Shown: positions 18,004 through 26,345 of the stretch, in pieces
Position numbering within the stretch: position 1 is the first letter of the stretch
Layout: each line of letters begins with the position of its first letter
Assembly (NCBI GenBank): GCA_903900235.1
Contig: CAIUMH010000031.1
Location: forward strand, 1-64,000
Reading direction: 5' to 3'
DNA length: 64,000 nt
From: an uncultured Actinomycetes bacterium
Lineage (GTDB): Bacteria; Actinomycetota; Acidimicrobiia; Acidimicrobiales; RAAP-2
Made by a program: the position numbers and the translations under genes
The notes under the pieces: model-generated
The model's database searches: none
What the model was told of the DNA's origin: nothing
The model's input: only the letters and a program-made list of their open reading frames with translations

Positions 18004-18873
18004 ATGCGCGACCTTGAGATTCAGACCAGAGGCATGACGTTCCGTGGCGTCGAAGACGGACCCGAGGACGGCCCCTTGGCCCTGCTCCTTCACGGCTTCC
18101 CCGACTCCCACCACACCTGGAGACACCTCCTCGGACCGCTGGCCGATGCTGGCTACCGAGCCGTCGCCCCGGCCATGAGGGGTTACGCGCCCAGCGATGT
18201 GCCGGCCGATGGCCGCTACCAGACTGCTGCACTCAGCCTCGATGCCATCGCCCTGACGGAGGCGCTCGGTGGTGGTGACGATGCCGTCCTCATCGGTCAT
18301 GACTGGGGAGCCGTAGCGTCGTATGGGGCGGCCGCTCATTCACCGACGACGTGGCGCCGGATGGTGACCATGGCTGTGCCCCCGACTTCGTCAGTGGCTG
18401 AGGCCTTTCTCACCTACAGCCAGCTGCAACGGAGCTGGTACATGTTCTTCTTCCAGAGCCCGCTGGCTGATTTTGTGGTTGGCATGGATGACCTCGAATT
18501 CATCGCCCGCCTCTGGGAAGACTGGTCCCCGGGCTACCCCGCCGACGCCGACGTCGACCACGTGCGCGCCGCCATCGGTGACCCCGAACGGCTGACCGCA
18601 GCCCTCGGCTACTACCGCGCCATGTTCGATCCGACCCTCCATGACCCCGATCTCAGCGAGGCCCAGGATGCGCTCGGCCTCCCGACCCCCATCCCGACTC
18701 TGTACCTCCATGGGGAGAACGACGGCTGCTTCGGCCTCGACGCCATCGGCGATCCACTCGCCGTCATGCCGGGAGGGTCTCGCCTGGCGATCATCGAGGA
18801 CTCAGGACATTTCCTCCACCTTGAGAAGCCAGACGCCGTCGCCACGCAGGTGCTCGACTTCCTCGCCGAGTGA
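18004..18873 (+). CDS. Alpha/beta hydrolase, epoxide-hydrolase type
   Basis: 289 aa cytosolic hydrolase. The oxyanion motif HGFPDSHHTWRH is followed by RGYAPSD and the nucleophile elbow GHDWGA, where an Asp replaces the Ser of esterases. Asp nucleophiles mark epoxide hydrolases and haloalkane dehalogenases. The catalytic His is in EDSGHFLHLEKPD near the C-terminus. Epoxide hydrolysis is the more likely activity because of the HGFPDS motif. It is followed after 46 nt by a Rieske lipoprotein gene on the same strand. Confidence 0.88.
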   Translation: MRDLEIQTRGMTFRGVEDGPEDGPLALLLHGFPDSHHTWRHLLGPLADAGYRAVAPAMRGYAPSDVPADGRYQTAALSLDAIALTEALGGGDDAVLIGHDWGAVASYGAAAHSPTTWRRMVTMAVPPTSSVAEAFLTYSQLQRSWYMFFFQSPLADFVVGMDDLEFIARLWEDWSPGYPADADVDHVRAAIGDPERLTAALGYYRAMFDPTLHDPDLSEAQDALGLPTPIPTLYLHGENDGCFGLDAIGDPLAVMPGGSRLAIIEDSGHFLHLEKPDAVATQVLDFLAE

Positions 18874-18919
18874 TCGATCGACCTCCTCGACGACAGTGCG
18901 CTCGGTAGCATCGCCATCC

Positions 18920-19522
18920 ATGGAACGCCGCAACATCCTGATCGCTTTCGGTTCATCGGCGGTCGCGGTCATCGCCGCCGCCTGTGGGTCAGCGAGATCC
19001 GCAACACCGAGGACCGTTCCTCGCCCTGCAACGACAGCACCGGAGCACAGAACCGGGCATCGCCGTGAACCGAGCACCACCACTTCGACGAGCACAACGA
19101 GCACGACGACGACGTCCGCTCCGAACAGCTCGACGACAGCCCCACCGATCACCACCACCCCGGAACCAACGACCAGCACGACCGCACCATTCCCAGGCTG
19201 GCCAGCCATCGCACGAACGGTCGACATCCCCGTCGGCGGGACACTGAAGTTCACCTTCGGATCAGGGTCGGCGCATGCGGGAGCTCCCGGGTTGCTCTTT
19301 CAACCCTCGCCAGGCGTCTTCGTGGCCCTCGACACCATCTGCACGCATCTCAACATCGTGCCGTGCAACCTCAATGGATCGAAATTGGTCTGCCCGCAAC
19401 ACGGGAGTGAGTTCGCCCTGTCGACGGGAGCAGTCATCAATGGGCCTGCCGTGTCACCCCTCGCCCGAGGAACCGTGTCGGCGAGAGCAGATGGCTTCGT
19501 GTGGTTCGAGGGTGACGCCTGA
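18920..19522 (+). CDS. Exported Rieske [2Fe-2S] lipoprotein with Ser/Thr-rich linker
   Basis: 200 aa. It starts with an ERRN-type signal and lipobox (AVAVIAAACGS), so it is probably lipid-anchored outside the membrane. A linker of about 100 residues is almost only Ser, Thr, Pro and Ala. The C-terminal domain carries the Rieske ligands C-T-H in DTICTHLN and C-P-Q-H in LVCPQHGSEF, with FALSTGAVINGPAVSPL, as in ubiquinol-oxidase-type and arsenite-oxidase-type Rieske domains. The partner is unknown. ATG 18920 chosen; longer frame upstream overlaps the hydrolase. Confidence 0.86.
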   Translation: MERRNILIAFGSSAVAVIAAACGSARSATPRTVPRPATTAPEHRTGHRREPSTTTSTSTTSTTTTSAPNSSTTAPPITTTPEPTTSTTAPFPGWPAIARTVDIPVGGTLKFTFGSGSAHAGAPGLLFQPSPGVFVALDTICTHLNIVPCNLNGSKLVCPQHGSEFALSTGAVINGPAVSPLARGTVSARADGFVWFEGDA

Positions 19523-19544
19523 TCTGCCGAGCCCGCCGGATCGC

Positions 19545-20756
19545 TCAGCTAGGGGTCGTGGCGATGATGCCCAGGCACATCTCGTCGGAGGAACCGTCGC
19601 CCCACGTGACATAGCGGGTCTGGAGACCAAGACCGGCCCGAATACTTGGGTTGTAGGTGCAGGTCATCTTGATGGCATCCCCGGAGTGGATGGCGATCGG
19701 CTTGCGGAGCGTGTAGGAGATCTGGCCATCGAAGTTGTAGGCCGGCTGGTTCACCAATGTCGTCGTCCGGCCACCGGAGACCAGTTGGACCTTCACACCC
19801 CAACCCGTCAGGTGCATGTGGGGCGTCACCTGCCGGATGAGCGATCCTGGCGTTTCGAGCAGCGGGGTCGTGCAGACGGTCTTGACGATGGCGCCGAACT
19901 TGGGTTGTTTGATCCTTGAGATGGCTCCAGCCGCTCCTCCGGTGTCACCGAGATGACACCAGCTCTCGTTCTGGTTGACGAAGTCCACTGCAGCCTGCCC
20001 GAACCGAGCGCCGATGTTGGCGAGGGCAGTGGCCCGACTGCAGAGCGGGTTGGCCACGAGGTCGGTCCCCTTGACACAGGGGATATCCGGCATGGCGATG
20101 TGGTCCGGGTCGAGCGAGAGCGGCCGGAGCGATGACGTCGCCTGCGGTGCGGTGGTGAGTCGGAGCGTTGAGAGGTCAGGATGCGATCCCAACCGCAGGT
20201 TGTAGTGCATCTGGAGGACGATCAGGCTGTTCGCCGGGAGCGGGATGCCTGTGCCTGTAGGAGTGGAGTTGACACCACGCCCGGGGGCCCATCCGCCGAG
20301 CCACGTTGTCCCATCGAAGGATCCGGACGGGTTGAGAGGCGCCCCAAAGCAGGTCCACCCCTTGCCGTCGACGTTGAGTTGCGTAGCCCGAGCCACATTT
20401 CTCGATCCGGAGACCAAGAAGTAGATGGCGTGGTGGACCTCGTTGGACTGCGACCCGGTGCGGTTCCGATCCGGGAGCAAGAGGCTCGCCACGATGTCCT
20501 GGGCTTCAGTCACATGCGGGTCGATGACTGTGCAGTGGTAGTCGTCAGTTCCGCCGTCCAGGGCCACCGGCGTATAGGGCGCGCTCGGCGTGAAGTCGGT
20601 GGTCGTCGTGACGAGCGGTGTGGTCGTGGTGGTCGTGGTGGTCGTGGTGGTCGTGGTGTTGGCCGCGCTAGCGGTCGTGGCGACCGCCACTGGGATCATG
20701 CCTAGGGCGGCGACGCTGGCGCTGATACCCAGCACGACCGAACGACTCAAGCGCAT
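19545..20756 (-). CDS. PHM-like type II copper monooxygenase, secreted
   Basis: 403 aa from ATG 20756. A signal peptide (about residues 1-32, ending ATTASAA) and a run of Thr are followed by a domain resembling peptidylglycine alpha-hydroxylating monooxygenase. The copper ligands are all present in order: two His in NEVHHAIYFLV, His in LQMHYNL for the first copper; H-x-H in TPHMHLTGWG and Met in GSSDEMCLGI for the second. Cysteines suitable for disulfides surround them. The family is ascorbate-dependent and hydroxylates C-H bonds; bacterial substrates are largely unknown. It is 37 nt downstream of mutY, same strand. Confidence 0.85.
   Translation of the reverse strand: MRLSRSVVLGISASVAALGMIPVAVATTASAANTTTTTTTTTTTTTPLVTTTTDFTPSAPYTPVALDGGTDDYHCTVIDPHVTEAQDIVASLLLPDRNRTGSQSNEVHHAIYFLVSGSRNVARATQLNVDGKGWTCFGAPLNPSGSFDGTTWLGGWAPGRGVNSTPTGTGIPLPANSLIVLQMHYNLRLGSHPDLSTLRLTTAPQATSSLRPLSLDPDHIAMPDIPCVKGTDLVANPLCSRATALANIGARFGQAAVDFVNQNESWCHLGDTGGAAGAISRIKQPKFGAIVKTVCTTPLLETPGSLIRQVTPHMHLTGWGVKVQLVSGGRTTTLVNQPAYNFDGQISYTLRKPIAIHSGDAIKMTCTYNPSIRAGLGLQTRYVTWGDGSSDEMCLGIIATTPS
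20621..20656. repeat. Four tandem copies of a 9-bp unit coding poly-Thr
   Basis: TGGTCGTGG is repeated four times without change inside the copper monooxygenase gene, where it encodes a Thr run just after the signal peptide. Being in units of three it cannot shift the frame, so slippage would only change linker length. Confidence 0.85.
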
Positions 20757-20793
20757 CTCAATAACATAGCGAGTGGCGTTCGACGACGCGAGG

Positions 20794-21636
20794 TCAGCGG
20801 TCGACGAGCAGGACCGTGCCATCGAGTCGCCCCACTATGCCCTCGGCCCCAAGCGCGTCGATGGCTGCATCGATCCGTGCCTCACCGTGTCTTCGTCGGA
20901 GCGCCTCGATCGCCGCTGCATCAGCTGGACCGCCCCGCACGAGGGTGAGCACCGCTCCGCGGGCCTGACGTTGCGAACCCTCGAAGCGGGACTGCGGTCG
21001 ACTCGTGCCGGCCGTCGTGGCCGCCGGGTCCGGCGCCGTCGACCCCCCTCTGCGCCACGCACAGGATCGGCGGAGGGTGCAACCCTCGCACGAAGGTGTC
21101 CGCGCCGTGCAGACAAGCGCCCCATGGTCGAGCAAGGCCTGGTTATGTCGCCACCCGTCACCCTCGCCGACGAGACCGTCAGCCGTACGCTGGAGGATGG
21201 CCGCCGAAAGAGGGCGACCGGCCACAGCCCGTGAGATGACCCGGGCGACGTTGACGTCAACGACTGCCACGTCGTGCTCAAATGCGAAGGCGAGGACAGC
21301 CCGGGCGGTGTACGGACCAACGCCAGGGAGCGCCAGCAGCTCAGGTAGCGAGTCGGGGACCGTTCCGTCATGGTGCTCCACCATTGCCACGGCGGCGCGG
21401 TAGAGACCGACTGCTCGACGGTTGTAGCCGAGACCCTCCCACCGACGGACGATGTCTGCTTGCCCGGCTGCGGCGGCAGCTGCAGGATTCGGGAGGTCAG
21501 CCAGCAGCGAAGACCATGCGTGCTGGGCTCTCGAGACCTGCGTCTGCTGGAGCATCACCTCGGCGACGAGGATCGCCCAGGGGTCCCGAGTCCTGCGCCA
21601 CGGGAGGTCGCGGACGACCTCAAGCCGCTCGGCCAA
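20794..21636 (-). CDS. mutY: A/G-specific adenine glycosylase MutY
   Basis: DNA repair glycosylase removing adenine opposite 8-oxoguanine. It is 280 aa. Seen: LPWRRTRDPWAILVAEVMLQQTQV, the helix-hairpin-helix LPGVGPYTARAVLAFAF, the catalytic Asp region AVVDVNVARVISR, and the [4Fe-4S] site C-x6-C-x2-C-x5-C (CTARTPSCEGCTLRRSC). The C-terminal NUDIX-like domain is short or missing compared with the E. coli protein, as in several actinobacteria. TTG 21636 is the apparent start, without strong support. It sits 37 nt after the mesaconyl-CoA hydratase gene. Confidence 0.93.
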   Translation of the reverse strand: MAERLEVVRDLPWRRTRDPWAILVAEVMLQQTQVSRAQHAWSSLLADLPNPAAAAAAGQADIVRRWEGLGYNRRAVGLYRAAVAMVEHHDGTVPDSLPELLALPGVGPYTARAVLAFAFEHDVAVVDVNVARVISRAVAGRPLSAAILQRTADGLVGEGDGWRHNQALLDHGALVCTARTPSCEGCTLRRSCAWRRGGSTAPDPAATTAGTSRPQSRFEGSQRQARGAVLTLVRGGPADAAAIEALRRRHGEARIDAAIDALGAEGIVGRLDGTVLLVDR

Positions 21637-21673
21637 CCGTCGACGCCAGACCTCAATCGAGGCCCGGGTCGGC

Positions 21674-22186
21674 TCAGCCCCAGACGTCGCCAGCGTACGG
21701 ACGCTGTCGTTGCGGGGCCGAGTCGCGCTTCCACACCATCACGCGGCGGCGGAAGTAGCAGACCTCGAGACCATCTTGGTTGAAGCCCTTGGTCTCGACC
21801 GTGACGATGCCTCGGTCGTTCTTCGACTTCGATTCGGTCACCTCGAGTACACGAGTCTCCGCGTAGATGGTGTCGCCGTGGAAGGTCGGGTTCTTGTGCT
21901 GGAGCGTCTCGATCTCAAGGTTGGCGATGGCGGCGCCGGACACATCGGGCACACTCATCCCGAGGACTAGGGAGTAGACGAGGTTTCCCACCACCACGTT
22001 GCGCTTCTGCACCGATTCGTGCTCAGCGAACCACACATTGGTGTGCAGCGGATGGTGGTTCATCGTGATCATGCAGAAGAGGTGATCGTCGTATTCGGTG
22101 ATCGTCTTGCCGGGCCAGTGCTTGTACACATCGCCGGGGATGAAGTCCTCGAGATAGCGGCCGAAGGGGCGGTCATGGGTCGTCAT
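21674..22186 (-). CDS. Mesaconyl-CoA hydratase (MaoC family)
   Basis: 170 aa hot-dog hydratase. The run GKTITEYDDHLFCMITMNHH, the segments NVVVGNLVYSLVLGMSVPDVSG and AIANLEIETLQHKNPTFHGD, plus the tail DRGIVTVETKGFNQDG and VCYFRRRVMV, match what I know of the actinobacterial mesaconyl-CoA hydratase of the ethylmalonyl-CoA pathway, rather than generic MaoC proteins. It would hydrate mesaconyl-CoA to beta-methylmalyl-CoA. The methylsuccinyl-CoA dehydrogenase that makes its substrate lies 1.3 kb away on the other strand. Assignment rests on recalled similarity, not a search. Confidence 0.85.
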   Translation of the reverse strand: MTTHDRPFGRYLEDFIPGDVYKHWPGKTITEYDDHLFCMITMNHHPLHTNVWFAEHESVQKRNVVVGNLVYSLVLGMSVPDVSGAAIANLEIETLQHKNPTFHGDTIYAETRVLEVTESKSKNDRGIVTVETKGFNQDGLEVCYFRRRVMVWKRDSAPQRQRPYAGDVWG

Positions 22187-22245
22187 CTCCCTATCGTCGC
22201 CGCGTCAGCACCCCGCGCGCCACTCAGCACTGCGAGGGTCTCTCC

Positions 22246-22683
22246 TCAGATGGCGAGGGGCCGGGTCGTGAACCCAATAGAGCCGCCTTCGACTGCCTCG
22301 CCGTCGAGCAGAAACTTCCACGTGAAGCGACTCCCAGGATCGATGGGAAGCGGTCCGAGGTTGATGGCCATCGGGATGTCCACTGGCGTCCCCTCCATGA
22401 GCCCTTCGGGTCGCATCGCCGAGAGTTCGCCACGGATCTCGATGGACTCAAGGCCACTCTCCGTCATGAAGGTGACCGGCCGGCCATCAGCGTCCTCGAG
22501 GAACAACTCCCAGTGATGCACACGATCGGTCTCATGCCAGTCAACCTCGAGCTTGATCGCCACCGCCGATGGTGCCGGATCTGGTCCGATCAGCGACCAC
22601 CCTCCGCCCAAGATGTAGAGCTTTCCCTCGGCGACCTGCGCCGAATCCGCCAAGAGCATGGTTACCTTCACCTTCTGCACCAT
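22246..22683 (-). CDS. Conserved hypothetical protein (beta-sandwich, DUF6941-like)
   Basis: 145 aa from ATG 22683. Function unknown. VKVTMLLADSAQVAEGKLYILGGGWSLIGPDP is typical of a widespread actinobacterial family annotated only as hypothetical. The rest alternates short beta strands (AIKLEVDWHETDRVHHWELFLEDADGRPV, FTWKFLLDGEAVEGGSIGF), suggesting a beta-sandwich. Soluble, no signal peptide. It is upstream of the mesaconyl-CoA hydratase on the same strand (59-nt gap) and divergent from the methyltransferase. Confidence 0.8.
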   Translation of the reverse strand: MVQKVKVTMLLADSAQVAEGKLYILGGGWSLIGPDPAPSAVAIKLEVDWHETDRVHHWELFLEDADGRPVTFMTESGLESIEIRGELSAMRPEGLMEGTPVDIPMAINLGPLPIDPGSRFTWKFLLDGEAVEGGSIGFTTRPLAI

Positions 22684-22756
22684 AGGAGCGCCCGACGGGG
22701 CCGGCAAGGTCGGGATGGGCCTTCTCCTCAGTGTGGCGATGTGCGAGGCTCTCGTC

Positions 22757-23419
22757 ATGGCAGACGACATCCTCGGAGACGTTCGAGACTTACGTGACGA
22801 CGTCTACCGGCGCCCACTGGCCACCGCCATGACTCGGCTCGGGGTTGGTCCCGGCTGGCGATGCGTCGACGTCGGCGCCGGCCTCGGTGACGTGGCCATC
22901 GCCCTCGGCGAGATCGTCGGTCGAGAGGGTCGTATCTATGCCGTCGACATCGATCCCGCCGCTCGTGACCTCGTTGCCGCCGCTGCGGCCGCCCACGCCC
23001 AAGTCCTCGCTCTGACCCAAGCCGTAGAAGACCTCACGCTGCCCGAGGCGGTTGATCTGGCGTTCTGCCGCTTCCTTCTCCTCCATGTACACGAGCCGCT
23101 CGCCGGGCTGACCGCCATGGCCGCAGCAGTCCGACCGGGTGGATGGGTGGTGGCCCAGGAACCAATCACCAGCGCCGGCCGGATCGACGGCGTGGCCATG
23201 TCGATGCCCGATGCTCGGCACCCTGACATCGGCGCGCTCCTTCCGGGCTTGGTCGTGTCCGCCGGGCTCGAGTTGGTGGATGCCTGGGCCGAGGCTCCCG
23301 CTGGCTGCGGCCCTGGCCCCGTCGCCTCGTACCTCGAGGAGCTCACTGAGGTCGATCCGGCCGATGCGTCGATCGTGCTGCCGCCACTCGTCACTGTCCT
23401 CGCCCGCCGCCCCGACTGA
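22757..23419 (+). CDS. SAM-dependent methyltransferase
   Basis: 220 aa, Rossmann-fold class I methyltransferase. Motif I is VDVGAGLGDVAIALGEIVG, the acidic residue of motif II is in YAVDIDP, and the post-motif region contains AFCRFLLLHVHEPLAGL and the RPGGWVVAQEP strand. No substrate domain is recognisable; the UbiE-like layout suggests a small molecule. ATG 22757 is chosen; the frame extends upstream into the divergent gene. mcd follows after 46 nt on the same strand. Confidence 0.83.
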   Translation: MADDILGDVRDLRDDVYRRPLATAMTRLGVGPGWRCVDVGAGLGDVAIALGEIVGREGRIYAVDIDPAARDLVAAAAAAHAQVLALTQAVEDLTLPEAVDLAFCRFLLLHVHEPLAGLTAMAAAVRPGGWVVAQEPITSAGRIDGVAMSMPDARHPDIGALLPGLVVSAGLELVDAWAEAPAGCGPGPVASYLEELTEVDPADASIVLPPLVTVLARRPD

Positions 23420-23465
23420 CCAGACACGGCATCGTCGGGTGAGCCGGCGACTAGATTTCGACTCC

Positions 23466-25079
23466 ATGGCAGAGAACCTCGCACCTGATCTCACTCAGGC
23501 CGCTTCGGCGGTCGCCCTCGCTCAGGAGGTCGTCGACAAGGCCGTCGGAGCTCTCGTGGCCAATGGTGGCATCGACGCCAACCAAGTGGTGGCCTATGAC
23601 CTCGCTCACGCAGCCAGCGCCGTCGGCACCGCTCGCTCAACCCTCACCTATGGCGCCAAGGGCGACATCGAGGCTCGCATCGCCTGCGCCTTCATTGCCG
23701 ACGCCCTCCGGGACCTGGGCCAGCGCATGGTCGGTCGCGAGCAGCTCTTTGGAGTCGAGCCGGGTTGGATGGCCCCGGTGGCCGGATTCGTCACTGCATT
23801 CTGTGACCCAGACTTCCTGGCCAGCCTTGTGGGCCAGACCGGCCCACGCCATCTCGATCAGGACTTCGAGCTTGTGGCCGACACCTTTCACCGCTTCGCC
23901 GAGGAGCAGATCCGCCCCCGGGCCGAACACATCCACCGCGAGAACGCTGACATCCCCGAGGACCTCATTGAAGCCCTTGCCGAGATCGGCGGCATGGGAC
24001 TCAGCGTTCCCGAGGAGTACGGCGGCTTCGCCAGTGGCGGCGAGGCCGACTACATCGGCATGGTGGTCGCCACCGAGGAGCTCACTTGGGGATCACTCGG
24101 AGCAGGCGGAGCGCTCATCACCCGTCCCGAGATCCTGACCCGCGCCGTCCTCGCTGGCGGGACCGAGGAGCAGAAGCAGCGCTGGCTTCCCAAGCTGGCC
24201 ACCGCCGAGATCATGGCTGCCGTGGCCGTCACCGAGCCCGACTACGGCTCCGACGTGGCCAACATCACCACCCAGGCCACCAAGACCGAGGGTGGCTGGC
24301 TCATCAACGGGACCAAGACGTGGTGCACCTTTGGGGCTCGAGCGAACGCGCTCATGCTGCTGGCTCGCACCGACCCGGACCGCTCCAAGACTCACCGTGG
24401 CTTGACGCTCTTCGTGGTCGAGAAGCCCATCGCCGACGCGCATGGCTTCATCTTCACGCAGGAAGCATCGAGTGAGGGTCGCAGCGACGACAACGGACGC
24501 ATGGAGGGTCGCCCCATCGACACGCTGGGCTACCGCGGCATGCACTCATACGAGATCGCCTTCGATAACTGGTTCGTCCCCGATGCCAATCTCGTCGGTG
24601 GCGAGGATGGCATCGGCAAGGGCTTCTACTACCAGATGGCCGGATTCGAGAATGGCCGCATCCAGACCGCAGCCCGGGCCGTCGGTCTCATGCAGGCGGC
24701 ATATGAGGCCGCATATGAGTACGCCGAGAACCGCAAGGTCTTCGGGTCACCCATCTTCGACTACCAGCTCACCAAGGTGAAGCTGACCCGCATGGCCGTC
24801 ATCATTCAGGCCTGCCGGCAATACTCCCTCGAGGTGGCTGTCCTCATGGCCAATGGTGAGGGCTCACTCGAGGCCTCAATGGCCAAGGCCTATGTCTGCA
24901 GGGCAGCCGAGTGGGTCACCCGTGAGGCCATGCAGATCCACGGCGGCATGGGCTATGCCGAGGAGTATGCCGTCAGTCGCTACTTCGTCGATGCCCGCGT
25001 GCTGTCGATCTTCGAGGGGGCCGATGAGACGCTGTGCCTCAAGGTCGTGGCACGCAAGCTCATCGAGGATGCCAGCTAG
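23466..25079 (+). CDS. mcd: (2S)-methylsuccinyl-CoA dehydrogenase
   Basis: 537 aa flavoprotein of the acyl-CoA dehydrogenase family. It has the extra N-terminal helical domain (about 140 residues) that sets Mcd apart from ordinary 380-aa dehydrogenases, then RHLDQDFELVADTFHRFAEE, GLSVPEEYGGFASGGEADYI, EPDYGSDVANI, and the C-terminal QIHGGMGYAEEYAVSRYF plus FEGADET with the glutamate. These stretches match Mcd of the ethylmalonyl-CoA pathway closely from memory. It oxidises methylsuccinyl-CoA to mesaconyl-CoA, feeding the hydratase encoded at 21674-22186. Crotonyl-CoA carboxylase/reductase and the mutases are not in the window. Confidence 0.9.
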   Translation: MAENLAPDLTQAASAVALAQEVVDKAVGALVANGGIDANQVVAYDLAHAASAVGTARSTLTYGAKGDIEARIACAFIADALRDLGQRMVGREQLFGVEPGWMAPVAGFVTAFCDPDFLASLVGQTGPRHLDQDFELVADTFHRFAEEQIRPRAEHIHRENADIPEDLIEALAEIGGMGLSVPEEYGGFASGGEADYIGMVVATEELTWGSLGAGGALITRPEILTRAVLAGGTEEQKQRWLPKLATAEIMAAVAVTEPDYGSDVANITTQATKTEGGWLINGTKTWCTFGARANALMLLARTDPDRSKTHRGLTLFVVEKPIADAHGFIFTQEASSEGRSDDNGRMEGRPIDTLGYRGMHSYEIAFDNWFVPDANLVGGEDGIGKGFYYQMAGFENGRIQTAARAVGLMQAAYEAAYEYAENRKVFGSPIFDYQLTKVKLTRMAVIIQACRQYSLEVAVLMANGEGSLEASMAKAYVCRAAEWVTREAMQIHGGMGYAEEYAVSRYFVDARVLSIFEGADETLCLKVVARKLIEDAS

Positions 25080-25095
25080 GACATCGGGCCAAGCG

Positions 25096-26268
25096 TTACT
25101 GCTGCTGAGTGACGTGAACCGTGAGGGGCGAAAAGCCCGGCGCCGGCTCGGGAACTGGAGTGGCGCTGGCTTTGCCGGCAAAGACATTCTTCAGCTGGAA
25201 CACCGTGTAGTACTGCACCACGGGCCAGAGCTTCACAGGTGAGGCATCAGCCTTCTCGCAACCGTTGATGCCGAGTTTGGCCAACCGTGGCGAAACGAAG
25301 TGGTTGGCTACCGCAAAGTTGATGAGTCCACCGCCAGAGCGGATTCCGACACAGATATCGGTGTAACTGTTGTGCCCGAGGCCTACAACCTCAATGAGCG
25401 ACTTCGGCGCTGAGAAGCGCTGGTACGTCGCGGTGACCTTTGCCTGCGTGACGGCGGAATCACCGGTCGTACCGATGATCATGGTTGGCTTCGTTGACGG
25501 TGTGCCCACGGGACCCACCGGCGCCCATCCGATCGCCGTCGCGATGCCTGGTGCCCTCAAGGCGTCAAAGGCAGTTTGTCCCCCCATGGAGTGGCCAGCT
25601 GCTGCGACCTTCGAGGGATTCACCGCCCGGTAGAGAGGTGAGGTTGCGTCCGCTCCCGCTGTGACGACTGCTCGGAGCGAGGAAAGCATGACCGACCGGT
25701 CGAACGAAGGCGTCGGAGGTGGGGTTCCCTTGAGCGCCTGGCTGGCGAGGCCCCGTTCGAGATAGTCAGCACTCACCACGACGAAGCCCCACGAGGCAAT
25801 TCCTGCCAGGAGGTTCGAGTAGTAGAGCCGCTCTCCGCCATAGCCGTGACTGAACAGCAGCACTGGGAAATGATGGGGCACAGCCCCCAGCCCGCTCCCG
25901 TCACAACCCACCCTCGTTCCAGGGATCGATTGGTGCGTGTCGTAGGCCGCGGGGAGCACCGACCGAAGCGAGACGGGCAGGGTCTCAGACTGTGAATAGC
26001 TGAAGCCCTTCGTGCAGATCTGAGCCGACGGAGCATCTCCCTTTCCGGGTATACCCAACGAAGTCGGGTAGAACACCGTGGCCAAGCGCTCCCCGAGCAC
26101 GTTGCCAGCAGACCCGAGATCGAGCGTCGTGACACTCACCAGGTTCGATCCGGACTTGGCGTAGTCAGGTGTTGACGAGGTGTTCGGTGGTGCCGCCATC
26201 GGCGCCGAACAGGCTGACACGGTCAACGCACCGAACAGCAGTCCACCCAAGAACTTGCGCTTCATCAT
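25096..26268 (-). CDS. Secreted alpha/beta-hydrolase lipoprotein
   Basis: 390 aa with a signal peptide and lipobox (GALTVSACSAP, Cys near residue 20). The mature protein shows a hydrolase core: VLLFSHGYGGERLYYSN oxyanion region, nucleophile elbow AAAGHSMGGQ, and a late GLGHNSYTDIC that can hold the His. The layout recalls PAF-acetylhydrolase/chlorophyllase-like and PET-hydrolase-like lipases; substrate unknown. It is convergent with mcd (16 nt) and 77 nt downstream of an MFS gene. Confidence 0.82.
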   Translation of the reverse strand: MMKRKFLGGLLFGALTVSACSAPMAAPPNTSSTPDYAKSGSNLVSVTTLDLGSAGNVLGERLATVFYPTSLGIPGKGDAPSAQICTKGFSYSQSETLPVSLRSVLPAAYDTHQSIPGTRVGCDGSGLGAVPHHFPVLLFSHGYGGERLYYSNLLAGIASWGFVVVSADYLERGLASQALKGTPPPTPSFDRSVMLSSLRAVVTAGADATSPLYRAVNPSKVAAAGHSMGGQTAFDALRAPGIATAIGWAPVGPVGTPSTKPTMIIGTTGDSAVTQAKVTATYQRFSAPKSLIEVVGLGHNSYTDICVGIRSGGGLINFAVANHFVSPRLAKLGINGCEKADASPVKLWPVVQYYTVFQLKNVFAGKASATPVPEPAPGFSPLTVHVTQQQ

Positions 26269-26345
26269 TACCCCCCAGATTTTGAAACGGATCTTGACAC
26301 ACCGTCGTCGCGCGAATCTTGAAGTGCTGCGTCAGGCCTGCGCGA

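Noticed and set aside
20621-20656. Tandem repeat as a possible CRISPR
   Set aside because: Nine-bp units without spacers, inside a coding region.
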